NCBI GenBank assembly: GCA_027563935.2
Contig: CM050449.1
Location: 44,490,507-44,554,506, forward strand
DNA length: 64,000 bases
DNA from: Costus lasius
Lineage: Eukaryota > Streptophyta > Magnoliopsida > Zingiberales > Costaceae
Reading direction: 5' to 3'
Shown: one piece after another, positions 20,404 to 32,955 of the stretch
Numbering within the stretch: the first letter of the stretch is position 1
How the letters are laid out: every line of letters begins with the position of its first letter
Notes under the pieces: model-generated
Databases searched by the model: none
What the model was told of the DNA's origin: nothing
Seen by the model: the letters and a program-made list of their open reading frames with translations, nothing else
Translations under genes and position numbers: made by a program

Positions 20404-22217
20404 ATGGTTAACGCATGTTTTATGATTTCTTAAGCCCTTTTGTGATCCTTGTTTGTGAATAACGCTTAGATCTTGATTACATGCGCAAATACATGTTAAG
20501 TTGTCATAAGCGAAACTTGTATGTTTATCTTGGCGCATGTATGTTGGCGCTTTTTAATTGTTGTTGTTTTATCAAAACTATTATAACATGCGCGACTCAC
20601 TAGATCTAAGGCCTTGCATTAAACCCTTAGACGGGTTATTAGGGTTGAAGTCACCCCCTAGGTTAGATCCAAAAGTCTAATCAGACCATCTGATAGCCTT
20701 GATGGGTTGACCAGGTAGCACCTGTGCGCAAGCACGAGGTGGCTACAGGTCGGCTGCAGACAGGCGTGTAGCGATGTCTGATTGAGACAACCTATGAACG
20801 CACATGAGTTAGGCCCGGGCTCACACCCGCTTGCCAGACCTCATTGGTGCTGTTCAGCCCTGGCGCATGCATGGTTGACCTTATGGTCGACTCAAGTCAG
20901 TTAGGACTTGGTGCATGTAAGGGCAGTGGATCTGACTAGGTTGGATGAGTGGATCCCTAGTAATGGACCGTTGTAAGGTTGTAGGGCATATAAGCAAAAT
21001 AAAATTGATGCCCATGGGGTTTTTCGAAAATTTTATTTTAATGACTGGATCACATGATGATTGATGCCATGTGTTTGTCTATTTATTCTTATGTGGGCTG
21101 CCCATGTTAATTCTGTGCTGTGCTGGGGCCTGCGTGCCTGTATTAATTTTGTAAATTAATTTTATATTGTGATCTGCGAATCACATTGCTTTTAATTTAT
21201 AAAATGTAATTGACCTGCGTGTCAATCTTGTCTAGATAGTTAAATTTGTAATTTAATTAGACAAGAGCACAGAGCACACTTGGCAGAGGCGCATGCAGCA
21301 GTGGCTAGACCAGGTGGGAGGTCCAGGGTTCGACTCTGGGACCAGGCGCATTTACCTGGTGGGTGCACCTGAGCTGCAAATGGCGCTTGGGCCCTGGTTT
21401 GGGCCAGATGAGCAGCAAAAGCCCCATGAAGCAAAAGCAAGTAAAGACTTAAGTTAGGTTAAGGTCTTACTTAGGCTATGGGCTTTTACCACATAAGATC
21501 CATGCTTTCTTTTATTGCTTATATAAGTAGAACAGCATGTTTTAATTTATCTTCTGCTATCACCATAGGAATTGCATGATAGTGAGGAAGATAAAAGACC
21601 GTTAAAATCCAACGCTAAAATATCAAGCTCGTAAGCCTTCTGACGCGAAACCTCCCTGTTCTGACTATCGTTGGAGCCGTGTTGTACCCACTCAGTGGGC
21701 ACGTCCATCTATCTTCAGACGGTGCGGGATTACACCTGCGTGTTACAGAGTAGGGATTTATCCCTTCTCGTTGCTTAGCATAGCACGTGGTGGTCCAGGG
21801 AGTAGGTCGGGTCAGCTTGACCATGTAGGCTACATATGTGGCGCATATGGTAGCACATGGGGGCAGCCATCTGTGGGGTCAGAGATTGTGTTGTACCAAC
21901 TCAGTTGGCACAGTCTGCTGGACTGCCCAGATGAAGGGGAATCGCACGGGTTGGCGATCGGCTGGGACAGCCTACCAGAGATTAGTGCTTGTACTCTCTG
22001 TGCATCTTATCTCGCCTGAGCGGGACGCGGAGACCAAGTATGAAATCTGGATCCCATCTCACTAAAAGAGTGTTTACTCTTTCGGACTGTTTAATGGATT
22101 TTTCAGTCAGATAAAATAGTGAGAAAAAGAATCTTTCTTAAGTCCTGATTGATTCTTAACATTGATACTGACCTTGCTGTTCTTGCATTGTTGTAGATAC
22201 CTGCAGCAACGAACACC
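20404..22217 (+). other. Leader of C
   Basis: Colinear with the leader of A. The AT stem at 20996-21039 uses AAAATAAAATT against AATTTTATTTT, a coordinated change relative to A and B. The T-arm-like hairpin is at 21320-21343. The second large hairpin has a G.T wobble (GATTGTG against CACAGTC). The acceptor ends at 22196. Confidence 0.65.
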
Positions 22218-25200
22218 ATGAACTTCAATGTGCGATCCCTACTGGAAAGGGAGAAGTTTGGTGGGCCGAACTTCTCTGACTGGTTTGGACACCTTAAGAT
22301 TGTTCTTAAGGCAGAGAGGAAACTGTATGTCCTCGAGACGGCTATACCGCCTCAGCCCGCTCCGAACGCCGCAAGGGCGGTTCGGGAAGCCTATGAAAAG
22401 CACGTCAATGATAGCATTGATGTCGCTTGCCTGATGTTAGCGTCTATGACGCCACCGCTGCAGCGTCAGCATGAGGATATGTCGGCTATAGAGATTATAG
22501 CGAACCTCAAGATGCTGTATGCTGCACAGGCGAGGACTGAACGCTATAATTTGACGAAGCTCTTCTTTCAGAGCAAACTGGCTGAAGGGAGCCTAGTCGG
22601 AGCTCACGTGCTCAAGATGATTGGGCACAAGGAGGCTCTAGAGAAACTAGGGCATACCATCAATCAGGAGCTTGCTGTAGATATTATTCTGCAGTCTCTC
22701 CTGCCCTCTTTCGATGCGTTCATTATTAATTTTAATATGAACAAAATCGATTGTACTCCGGCAGAGCTGCTGAATATGCTCCTCACTACTGAGGAGACTC
22801 TGAAGTGAAAGCCTTCGACCTCTGTCTTAATGGTTCCTTCCAGGAACAAGAAGAAGGGGAAGAAGGGCAAAGCCCCTGTCAAGAGCTACAGCAAGGCTCT
22901 GAAGCAAAAGGTTAAGCGGTCCAAGGAATACAGGTGTTTCCACTGTGGCCAGCTGGGTCACTGGAAAAAGGACTGTAAAGCGATCCAAGGAGATAAGAGG
23001 GGAAGCTTCGCTTCTGGCTCAGGTATTTATGTGACTGAGGTCATGTTTTCTTCTTCTATATCATGGGTGTTGGACACTGCATGTGGAGTTCACATTTGTT
23101 CAAATGTACAGGAACTCAAGAGAAGAAGACAGGTGGGACAGCATGAGGTGGACCTACGCGTTGGAAACGGGGCACGGGTTGCTGCTGTTGCTGTAGGAGA
23201 CTATTTCATTTCTTTACCATCTGGAATTGTATTGGAACTAGACAATTGTTATTTTGTTCCCAGTATTACTAAAAATATTATCTCCATTCCTGCTCTTGTC
23301 AGGAAGGGATTTTCCTTTGAATGCAATATTTCAAAGTGTGTTTTATCTTTTGATAATATTGTTTATGCAACTGGTTCAATTAACAATGGGTTATACATGT
23401 TGGACATGGAATGTTCTATACAAAATATTGATAATAAGAAAGCCAAGTATGCTGATGACAGCACCTTGCTATGGCATAGTCGTTTAGGCCATATTAACGA
23501 GAAACGCATTAAGCGGTTGCATGATCATGGACTGCTGGGATCATTCTCCTATAAGGAGATTGATACATGCAAAGCTTGTTTGATGGGTAAAATGACGAAG
23601 TCACCTTTTCCTCACAATGGTCAAAGGGCTTCAGGTTTACTTGACCTTATACACAGTGATGTGTGTGGGCCATTTAGTAAACATGCCAGAGGTGGCTATC
23701 AGTACTTCATTACCTTTACTGATGATTTCAGTAGATATGGGTATGTCTATTTAATGAGACATAAGAGTGAATCTTTTGACAAGTTCAAAGAGTTCAAGAA
23801 TGAAGTACAAAATCAGCTAGGCCGAAATATCAAGGCACTTCGCTCAGATCGAGGTGGAGAATACCTAAGTCATGCGTTAACTGACTATTTAAAGGAGTGT
23901 GGGATTATCTCACAGCTCACTCCGCCAGGAACACCGCAATGGAATGGTGTGTCCGAGAGGAGAAATAGAACGTTACTTGATATGGTTCGTTCTATGATGA
24001 GTCAGGCTAGTCTATCTTACTCCTTTTGGGGTTTTGCACTGGAAACAGCTGCAAAAGTACTAAACCGAGTGCCATCCAAGGCCGTTTCAAAGACGCCATA
24101 TGAATTATGGTATGGGAAACAGCCAAGCTTGACGTTTATAAGGATCTGGGGCTGCGAGGCTTATGTCAAAAAGCTCGCCTCTGGGAAATTAGAGAGCAGA
24201 TCTGACAAATGCATCTTTGTCGGTTACCCTAAGGAAACTAAGGGTTATTATTTCTACGATCCCAAAGAGAACAAGGTTTTTGTTGCTCGGACGGCCATAT
24301 TTCTTGAGAAGGAGTTTCTTCTGCAAGAGGCCAGTGGGAGAGAAAAAAAGCTGGATGAGAATCCAGAGGAAGGACAAAGTGATCAAGCAGAGTTGGATGA
24401 GCCTGAGCCGGTAGAACAGGTTATTGAACAACCTGAGGCTCAGATATCACGGGAACTGCGAAGATGGGGAAGGATCCGTCGACAGCCTGAGTGCTATGAC
24501 GGAGTCTACATCATTGATAATGATGAACCCCTCACTTATGCGGATGCGGTCAGTGGATCGGAGTCAGCGAGATGGCTTGAAGCTATGCGCGCCGAGATGG
24601 ACTCCATGTCAGATAACCAAGTTTGGGATTTGGTTGATCCGCCTCCGGGAGTAATCCCTATAGGCTGTAAATGGATCTTCAAGAAGAAGATTGACATGGA
24701 TGGTAACGTAGTTACCTATAAAGGCAGGCTTGTTGCGAAAGGTTTCAAACAAATCTACGGGATAGATTATGATGAAACTTTCTCACCTGTAGCCATGTTT
24801 AAGTCTATTCGGATTCTTTTCGCGATAGCTGCATATTATGATTATGAGATCTGGCAAATGGATGTGAAAACAGCTTTCCTTAATGGAAATCTGGATGAGG
24901 ATGTGTACATGACACAACCTGAGGGTTTCACTGATCCATCAGATCGTCATAAGATATGCAAGTTAAAGAAGTCTATTTATGGACTTAAGCAAGCATCAAG
25001 AAGCTGGAACATTCGTTTTGATGAATCAGTCACTGAATTTGGTTTCATCAAGAATGAGGATGACCCGTGTGTATATAAGAGGTTTAGTGGGAGCGTAATT
25101 ACTTTCCTAGTCCTCTACGTCGATGATATCTTGATCATTGGAAATGACATTCCTGAAATGCATGCAGTTAAAGCATGGTTAAGGAAATGTTTCCAGATGA

Positions 25201-26100
25201 AAGATTTAGGAGAAGCAGCCTATGTATTAGGTGTGAAGATCTGCAGGGATAGATCTAAGAGGCTTCTCGGGCTGTGCCAGAGTACTTACATCGATAAAGT
25301 CCTGGAGAGATTTCATTTAGAGAATTCTAAACGAGGATATCTTCCAGTCATACATGGTCTGAATCTTTTGATGAGTCAGTGTCCACAAACACAGACTGAG
25401 AAAGATGAAATGGACAATACGCCTTATGCTTCGGCTATTGGTTCCATTATGTATGCGATGTTGTGTACTCGCCCAGACGTCGCTTACGGGTTAAGCGTGA
25501 CTAGTCGTTTTCCAAAGTAATCCAGGTATGGCGCACTGGATTGCAGTCAAGAATATCTTAAAATATCTGCGGAGGACCAAAGATATGTTCTTGATATATG
25601 GTGGTCAGGAAGAACTCAGTATTGAAGGATATACTGACGCTTCGTTCCAGTCTGACCAGGATGATTTCCGATCGCAATCAGGCTATGTTTTTAGCTTGAA
25701 TGGAGGAGCAGTGGTGTGGAAGAGTTTCAAACAGTCAACTGTTGCTGATTCCACAACAGAAGCCGAGTATGTTGCAGCCTCGGAAGCATCCAAGGAGGCA
25801 GTGTGGATTCGTAAGTTCGTGAGAGAACTTGGTGTTGTTCCTTCGAGTGCAGATCCTTTGGTTATCTTCTGTGATAACACTGGAGCAATCGCACAAGCAA
25901 AGGAACCACGGTCGCACCAGAAGTCCAAGCACATACAGAGACGGTTTCACTTGATCAGGGAGATCATAGATCGTGGCGAGATCAAAATCTGCAAGGTTCA
26001 TACAGATGACAATCTGGCAGACCCGCTTACCAAGCCTCTGGCGCTGCAGAAGCATGAGAAGCACTGTAATAACATGGGTTTGAGATTTCTCAAGCATTAG
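22218..26100 (+). pseudogene. gag-pol: gag-pol of C (one nonsense, one frameshift)
   Basis: Nearly complete: 3883 bases against 3885 for the family, because one codon is missing near the protease (VMFSSS) and one T is added. Gag starts MNFNVRSLLE. A GGA-to-TGA stop at 22806-22808 truncates Gag before the zinc knuckle. An extra T near 25509-25513 shifts the frame between reverse transcriptase and RNase H; the last part continues as 25528-26100. Between these lesions the 896-codon stretch from 22830 keeps zinc knuckle, protease DTACG, integrase D-D-E and YVDD intact. Confidence 0.95.
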
Positions 26101-26110
26101 ATTAAGTGCA

Positions 26111-26120
26111 AGTGGGAGAT
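26111..26120 (+). promoter_or_regulatory. Polypurine tract of C
   Basis: AGTGGGAGAT directly precedes the 3' LTR, as in all copies. Confidence 0.9.
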
Positions 26121-27803
26121 TGTTGGGGTATGCCCTTAAGGCTAATGTTTGAGGCCTTGGGTTTGTATCAGTATCATGTAATAAACTGTTATGTTTATAA
26201 AGGCATGGTTATTATTCAGTTAGCTACATTGTCTGCTGCAATATATGTTCTTCTGAATAATGTCTCAAAGCTGTTCAGCTAGGCTGACAGGCAATAAAGT
26301 CCTTAGTCGATATATCTTGGTGAACATGAGACAGCCTTGATATGGTTAAGACTAATATGCGTTCTAATCTTATAGGATGCTTCGAGCATGGAATAAGATG
26401 TAGACTCATGGGTACATTGGATGTACTGGACAGACCCTACTAGGATATTCAATTGTTTGTCACAATGTGAATAATCCTTGATTGTAACAAGTGGCACATT
26501 TCCTCTGACTTGAGATCACTTGTGTTTTCTAAATGATGATTGTCATTGTTTTGAGGTAGTTCAATATCATTTGAAACATAATGATTATAGACTATCTTGG
26601 ATGGTGAGCTTGAGTCATGTTAGGGCACTAGTGATAGACATAGGATTGCCGTCTCCTTGTTTAAGGAGTGTGATGTTCTAAAGGGGCCCCCTGGATGAGA
26701 TGATTGAGAAAGTGTATGGCCATACCCAGGTGACTATGTTCATCTGATCTAATCATGCTCATCATATTGGAGTTACAAGCTTGACACGCTTGTCCAATAA
26801 GAACATCCAGTGGCAAAGGAAATATGTATGCTTTGTGAGTTGATTCACACTTGTGTTGTTTTTGGGTGTAGTCTTGGAAGACTCTTTCCTTTATATCGGG
26901 AGACAGTGATGTGTTGCTAGATACCCCCTCACTGATCGTGATGACGTGAGTTATCGTTACCGACATTTAAAGGAAACCCTCAGGGTCGCACAATTTGATG
27001 ATATGGCTTACTTAAGTCAGATCGTGTGGACTGAATTGTTTGAGTTCAGTTTAAAGGGATTTAATCTCTGATTGTGAGTGAGATCTAGTCTGATCATGTT
27101 TGATTGATTAGGGCTTCAGATCGGTAAGCTTCGATCGAGAGATTGGATGCTAGATTGGTCAGATCAGGAGCATCAAGAGATTGACGGTCAGATCAAGAAC
27201 CTAAGTGTTTATTATGGTCTGGACTGAATGCTTGGCTTATTTGGTTATTGAACCGAACCAAAGTGAACCGGCTCATGGATGAGCGCATGGTTCAAGGGTG
27301 AAGAGAAGTTTGCGCTTGGGGTAAACCCATGGTCGCATGAGTGCATGAACGTGGGAGTGTTTCTATTTTTAGAAACCATGACTCCTAAACGTGACATCAC
27401 CTCACGTTACTCCTCTCTCACGCCTATTGTCGCTCCTTCCTCTCGTCGCTTGCTCATTCGAGAGTGCATGTGGTGTTGACGAAAGGAGAAGGAAGTTTTT
27501 CGCCAAGCCAAGAAGATCTCATCCCTTCCATACGAGAAGGATACTTGGACGATCCTTGCTAGCACAAGGGACGACAAGAAGAAGCTATACCTCATCTTGT
27601 GTGCGACAATTTGGAGGAGACCTCTCTTGTTCTCTTGCTTCCAAGACGCCATCTAGAAATGGCTATGGTATGGTTCTATCACTTCTATACAATCGGTTTT
27701 GTTAATCATAATACCATGCAAGATCTAGAAACCCCCTTTCCGCTGCTTTCATTCTTCATATGCGCCTATGATTTAGGGTTTCGCCCCCTTGTGGGAACTT
27801 TCA
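26121..27803 (+). repeat. 3' LTR of C
   Basis: 1683 bases, nearly identical to 18708-20388. The CArG core is at 27363-27372. It ends GGGAACTTTCA and is followed by the CAGAT duplication. Confidence 0.97.
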
Positions 27804-27808
27804 CAGAT

Positions 27809-27901
27809 GACAATCTAGCAGACCCGCTTACTAAGCCTCTGGCGCAGCAGAAGCATGAGAAGCACTGTAATAATATGGGTTTGAGATTTCTCAACCATTA
27901 G
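27809..27901 (+). pseudogene. gag-pol: gag-pol of A, last 31 codons
   Basis: RNase H tail (DNLADPLTKPLAQQKHEK...) resuming exactly after C and its duplication, and ending in TAG at 27899-27901. It restores the colinearity of A with B and C. The total length of 3886 bases equals the family frame plus the one inserted T. Confidence 0.95.
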
Positions 27902-27910
27902 ATTAAGTGC

Positions 27911-27921
27911 AAGTGGGAGAT
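27911..27921 (+). promoter_or_regulatory. Polypurine tract of A
   Basis: AAGTGGGAGAT immediately before the 3' LTR of A. Confidence 0.9.
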
Positions 27922-29415
27922 TGTTGGGGTATGCCCTTAAGGCTAATGTTTGAGGCCTTGGGATTGTATCAGTATCATGTAATAAACTCTTATGTTTATA
28001 AAGGCATGGTTGTTATTCAGGTTGTTATATTGTCTGCTGCAATAATTGTACTTCTGAATAATGTCTCAAAGCTGTTTAGCTGGGCTAACATGCTATAAAG
28101 TCCTTAGTCGATATATCTTGGTGAACATGAGACAGCCTTGATATGGTTAAGACTAATATGTGTTCTAATCTTATAGGATGCTTCGAGCATGGAATAAGAT
28201 GTAGACTCATGGGTACATTGGATGTACTGGACAGACCCTACTAGGATATTCAATTGTTTGTCACAATGTGAATAATCCTTGATTGCGACAAGTGGCACAT
28301 TTCCTCTGACTTGAGATCACTTGTGTTTCTAAATGATGATTGTCATTGTTTTGAGTTAGTTCAATACCATTTGAAACATAATGATTATAGACTATCTTGG
28401 ATGGTGAGCTTGAGTCAGGTTAGGGCACTAGTGATAGACAAAGGATTGCCGTCTCCTTGTTTAAGGAGTGTGATGTTCTAAAGGGGCCCCCTGGATGAGA
28501 TGATTGAGAAAGTGTATGGCCATACCCAGGTGACTGTGTTCATCTGTTCTAATCATACTTATCATATTGGAGCTACAAGCTTGACACGCTTGTCCAATAA
28601 GAACATCCAGTGGCAAAGGAAACATGCATGCCTTGTGAGTTTGATTCACACTTGTGCTGTGGTTTGGGTGTAGTCTTGGAAGACTCTTTTCTTTATATCG
28701 GGAGACAGTGATGTGTTGCTAGATACCCCTCACTGATCGTGATAACGTGAGTTATCGTTACAGACATTTAAAGGAAACCCTCAGGGTCGCACAATTTGAT
28801 GATATGGCTTACTTAAGTCAGATCGTGTGGACTGAATTGTTCAGGTTCAATTTAAAGGGATTTAATCTCTGATTGTAAGTGAGATCTGGTCTGATCATGT
28901 TTGATTGATTAGGGCTTGAGATCGGTAAGCTTCGATCGAGAGATTGGATGCTAGATCAGTGAGATCAGGAGCATCAAGAGATCGACGGTCATATCAAGAG
29001 CCTTAGGGTTTATTGTGGTCTGGACTGATTGCTTGGTTTATTTGGTTATTAAACCAAACCAAATTGAACCAGCTCATTGGTTGAGCGCATGGTTCAAATT
29101 GAGAGGAGTTTGCGATTGGGGTAAACCCATGATCGCATGTGAGTGAGTGGCTTTCTATTTTTAGAAAGCATGATCACATACGTGACCATGACTCACGTTC
29201 ACACCTAAGGCGCTCTACTCTCTTGCCTCTCCTCCTCTCTTGATGCCAACTTGAGTTATTCGGTTGGGCACTCTCGTGTGGTGAAGAGATTGACGAAAGG
29301 AGAAGGAAGCAATCGCCAAGCAAAGGAGATCTCTCCCCTTCCATTCGACAACGACTTCTAGGAACCTTGCTAGCACAAGGAGCACCAAGGAAGAGTAGGC
29401 GACACCAATTGTGTG
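27922..29415 (+). repeat. 3' LTR of A, first part (left of B)
   Basis: 1494 bases colinear with 11420-12913. It includes the CArG core at 29155-29164 and is cut by B after ..CAATTGTGTG. Confidence 0.97.
29411..29415. repeat. Target-site duplication of B (GTGTG), left copy
   Basis: GTGTG here and at 38575-38579; the undisturbed 5' LTR of A has a single GTGTG at this place. Confidence 0.95.
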
Positions 29416-30652
29416 TGTTGGGGTATGCCCTTAGGCTAATGTTTGAGGCCTTGGGATTGTAACAGTATCATGTAATAAACTCTTTTGTTTATAAAGGCAT
29501 GGTTGTTATTCAGTTTGTTACCTTGTCTGCTGTAATAAGTGTACTTCTGAATAATGTCTCAAAGCTGTTCAGCTAGGCTGACAAGCTTTATGTCCTTAGT
29601 CGAGATATCTTGGTGAACATGAGACAGCCTTGATATGATTGAGACTAATATGTGTTCTAATCTTATAGGATGCTTCGAGCATGGAATAAGGTGTAGACTC
29701 ATGGGTATATTGGATGTACTGGACAGACCCTACTAGGATATTCAGTTGTTTGTCACAATGTGAATATTCCTTGATTGCAACAAGTGGCACATTTCCTCTG
29801 ACTTGAGATCACTTGTGTTTCTAAATGATGATTGTCATTGTTTTGAGGTAGTTCAATATCATTTGAAAGACAATGATTATAGACTATCTTGGATGGTGAG
29901 CTTGAATCAGGTTTGGGCACTAGTGATAGACATAGGATTGCCATCTCCTTGTTTAAGGAGTGTGATGTTCTATAGGGGCCCCCTGGATGAGATGATTGAG
30001 AAAGTGTATGGCCATACCCAGGTGACTGTGTTCATCTGATCTAATCATGCTTATCATATTGGAGCTACAAGCTTGACATGCTTGTCCAATAAGAACATCC
30101 AGTGGCAAAGGAAAGATGCATGCCTTGTGAGTTAGAGTCACACTTGTGCTGTGGTTTGGGTGAAGTCTTGGAAGACTCTTTCCTTTCTATCGGGAGACAG
30201 TGATGTGTTGCTAGATACCCCTCACTGATCGTGATAACGTGAGTTATCGTTGCCGACAGGTATAGGAAACCCTTAGGGTCGCACAATTTGATGATATGGC
30301 TTACTTAAGTCAGATCGTGTGGACTGAATTGTTTCGGTTCAGTTTAAAGGAGTTTTAAACTCTGATTGTAAGTGAGATCTGGTCTGATCATGTTTGATTG
30401 ATTAGGGCTTGAGATCGGTAAGCTTCGATCGAGAGATTTGATGCTAGATCGGTGAGATCAGGAGCATCTTGAGATCAACGGTGATCTTGAGCCTTGAGGT
30501 TCAATAAGATCGACCATTGCTTGGGCTGATTTGGTCTTGGACCAAAGTCATTTGAACCGGCTCATCTTGTGAGCGCTTGGTTCAAAGGTTCGAATGGGGT
30601 GAAGGAGTTACGGTTCACTTCATGTGAACGCATAACCGTTGAGAGTAATGGG

Positions 30653-30671
30653 TTGCCATTTTTGGATAGCA
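30653..30671 (+). promoter_or_regulatory. CArG-type box in the 5' LTR of B
   Basis: The core CCATTTTTGG is a canonical CC(A/T)6GG box, flanked by TTG and ATAGCAA. In the 3' LTR the same site reads CTATTTTTGG inside perfect 8-base arms (GTTGCTAT and ATAGCAAC, 38097-38118). Confidence 0.5.
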
Positions 30672-30936
30672 ATGCCTCCACGTTGATAACAACGTTGGCT
30701 CAATCGCCTCTCATCACTTGGACGATTTTTCTCTCTTCTCGTGTGACAAAGCTCTCGACGAGTGAAGAGGAAGTTCTTCTTCGCCAAGCCCAAAGGATCT
30801 CATCTCCTCCACGCGCAAAGGACCCTTGAAGCTTTGCTAGCACAAAGACGACAAGGAGAAGCCATTCCTCATCGTGTGTGCGTCGACTAGGGAGAAGATC
30901 CCTTTCGGTCTTTGATTCCAACACACCATCCAACGA

Positions 30937-30945
30937 ATGGCGATG
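30937..30945 (+). other. Putative LTR start exon end of B
   Basis: ATG-GCG-ATG followed by GTATGA. The acceptor ends at 32934, giving an in-frame junction to IPVATNT and gag. The predicted intron is 30946-32934. Confidence 0.55.
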
Positions 30946-31131
30946 GTATGATTCTTCTTGATACTTGCAATCGGTTTTTCATAGTTGATCATATATATCA
31001 TGCAACCGATTCTTGATGCCCTATTTCCGCCCATGCAATAGTGTTCTATGCGCATGTATTAGGGTTTTGCGCCCCCCTCTTGAAAGGGGTTTTATCCGCT
31101 TGCGCTCCCCCTTGAAGGGGACTCCTGCAAT

Positions 31132-31143
31132 TGGTATCAGAGC
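31132..31143 (+). promoter_or_regulatory. Primer-binding site of B
   Basis: TGGTATCAGAGC, two bases after the LTR. Confidence 0.95.
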
Positions 31144-32955
31144 AGGCTTTTATGCATGATAAATATGTTTGCTGTGATTTGTGATCCTTGTATGCGCCAT
31201 GTTACTAGATCTAGACTACATGCGAAACTTTACTAGTTATGTATTGTTGTTGGCGCATGTATGGGTAGCGCTTCTATAAGTTGTGTTTGATGTTTATCTT
31301 ACAAAAAAAAAATATAATGACTTGCGCACTTACCATTAGATCTAAATGGCGCCTGCAGTAAACCCTTAGACGGGTTATTAGGGTTGAAGTCGTCCTCTAA
31401 GTTAGATCCAACTGGTCTGATCAGACTATCTGACAGCCTAGATGGGTCGACCAGAGAGCACCTGTGCGTAAGCTAGAGGTGGCTCTAGGTCGACTGCATC
31501 AAAGGCGTGTAGCGATGTCTGATGGAGACACTTTATGAACGCACATGAGTTAGGCCCGGGGTCACACCCGTTTGCCAGATCTCATAGTGGTCGTTCAGCC
31601 CTGCCGCATGCATGTTTGACCACTGGGTCAACTCAAGTCAGTTAGGACTTGGTGCATGCAAGGGCAATGGATCTGACTAGGTTGGATGAGTGGATCCCTA
31701 GTAATGGACCGTTGTAAGGTTGTAGGGCCTATAAGGAAATTAAAATTCATACCCATGGGGTTTTTCGAAATTTAATTTCATGAATGGATCACATGATGAT
31801 TGATGCATATGTATGTTTATTTCATCTTATGTGGGCTGCCCAAGTTAATTGTGTGCTGTGCTGGGGCCTGCGTGCCTGGTAATGATTTTGTAAATTAATT
31901 TTAATTGTGATCTGCGAATCACCTTGTACTTAATTTATAAAATGTAATTGACCTGCGAGTCAATCTTGTCTAGATAGATTAATTTGTAAATTAATCAGAC
32001 AAGAGCACTGAGCACACTTGGCAGAGGCGCATGCAGCAAGTGGCTTGACCAGGTGGGAGGTCTAGGGTTCGACCCTAGGACCTGGCGCATATTCCTGGTG
32101 GGCGCACCAGATCTGCAGATGGCGCTTGGGCCCTGGTTTGGGCCAGATGAGCAGCAAAAAGCCCCATGATGAAAAGCAAGTCAAGACTTAAGTTAGGTTA
32201 AGGTCTTACTTAGGCTATGGGCTTTTACCACATAAGATTCATGCTTTCTTTTATTGCTTTATAAGTAGAACAGCATGTTTTAATTTATCTTCTGCTATCA
32301 CCATAGGATTGCATGATAGTGAGGAAGATAAAAGACCGTTAAAATCCAACGCTAAAATATCAAGCACGTAAGCCTTCTGACGCGAAACCTCACTGTTCTG
32401 ACTATCGTTGGAGCCGTGTTGTACCCACTCAGTGGGCACGTCCATCTATCTTCAGACGGTGTGTGATTACACCTGCGTGTTACAGAGTAGGGATTTATCC
32501 CTTCTCGTTGCTCAGCATAGCACGTGGTGGTCCAGGGAGTAGGTCGGGTCAGCTTGACCATGTAGGGCTACATATGTGGCGCATATGGTAGCACATGGAG
32601 GCAGCCATCTGTGGGGTCAGAGATTGTGTTGTACCAACTCAGTTGGCACAGTCGGCTGGATTGCCCAGATGAAGGGGAATCGCACGGGTTGGCGATTGGC
32701 TGGGACAGCCTACCAGAAATTAGTGCTTGTACTCTCTGTGCATCTTATCTCGCCTGAGCGGGACGCGGAGACCAAGTATGAAATCTGGATCCCATCTCAC
32801 TAAAAGAGTTCTACTCTTTCGGGCTGTTTTGCTGGATTTTTCAGCCAGATAAAATAGTGAGAAAAAGAATCTTTCTTGAGTCCTGATTGATTCTTGACAT
32901 TGATACTGACCTTGTTGTTCTTGCATTGTTGTAGATTCCTGTAGCAACGAACACC
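31144..32955 (+). other. Leader of B
   Basis: Colinear with A. The AT stem at 31736-31779 has perfect arms GAAATTAAA and TTTAATTTC. The T-arm-like hairpin at 32059-32082 uses CTAGGG..CCCTAG where A has CCAGGG..CTCTGG. The final hairpins and acceptor are as in A. Confidence 0.65.

Larger units (their letters stand above)
18708..27803 (+). mobile_element. Element C: complete Ty1/Copia copy nested in A
   Basis: 9096 bases with a perfect CAGAT duplication. LTRs are 1681 and 1683 bases and differ by about seven substitutions and two single-base indels by eye (about 0.4 percent). It has the same orientation as its host element. It carries its own primer site, leader, gag-pol and polypurine tract. 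It belongs to the same family as A, with a distinct LTR 3' third. Confidence 0.98.
29416..31129 (+). repeat. 5' LTR of B
   Basis: TGTTGGGG..TCCTGCA, 1714 bases. The CArG box CCATTTTTGG is at 30656-30665. ATG-GCG-ATG at 30937-30945 precedes GTATGA. There is no ATG between about 30672 and 30937. Confidence 0.97.

Noticed and set aside
27599..27901. 100-codon frame ending in an RNase H tail
   Set aside because: An artificial join of the LTR end of C with the resumed gag-pol end of A.
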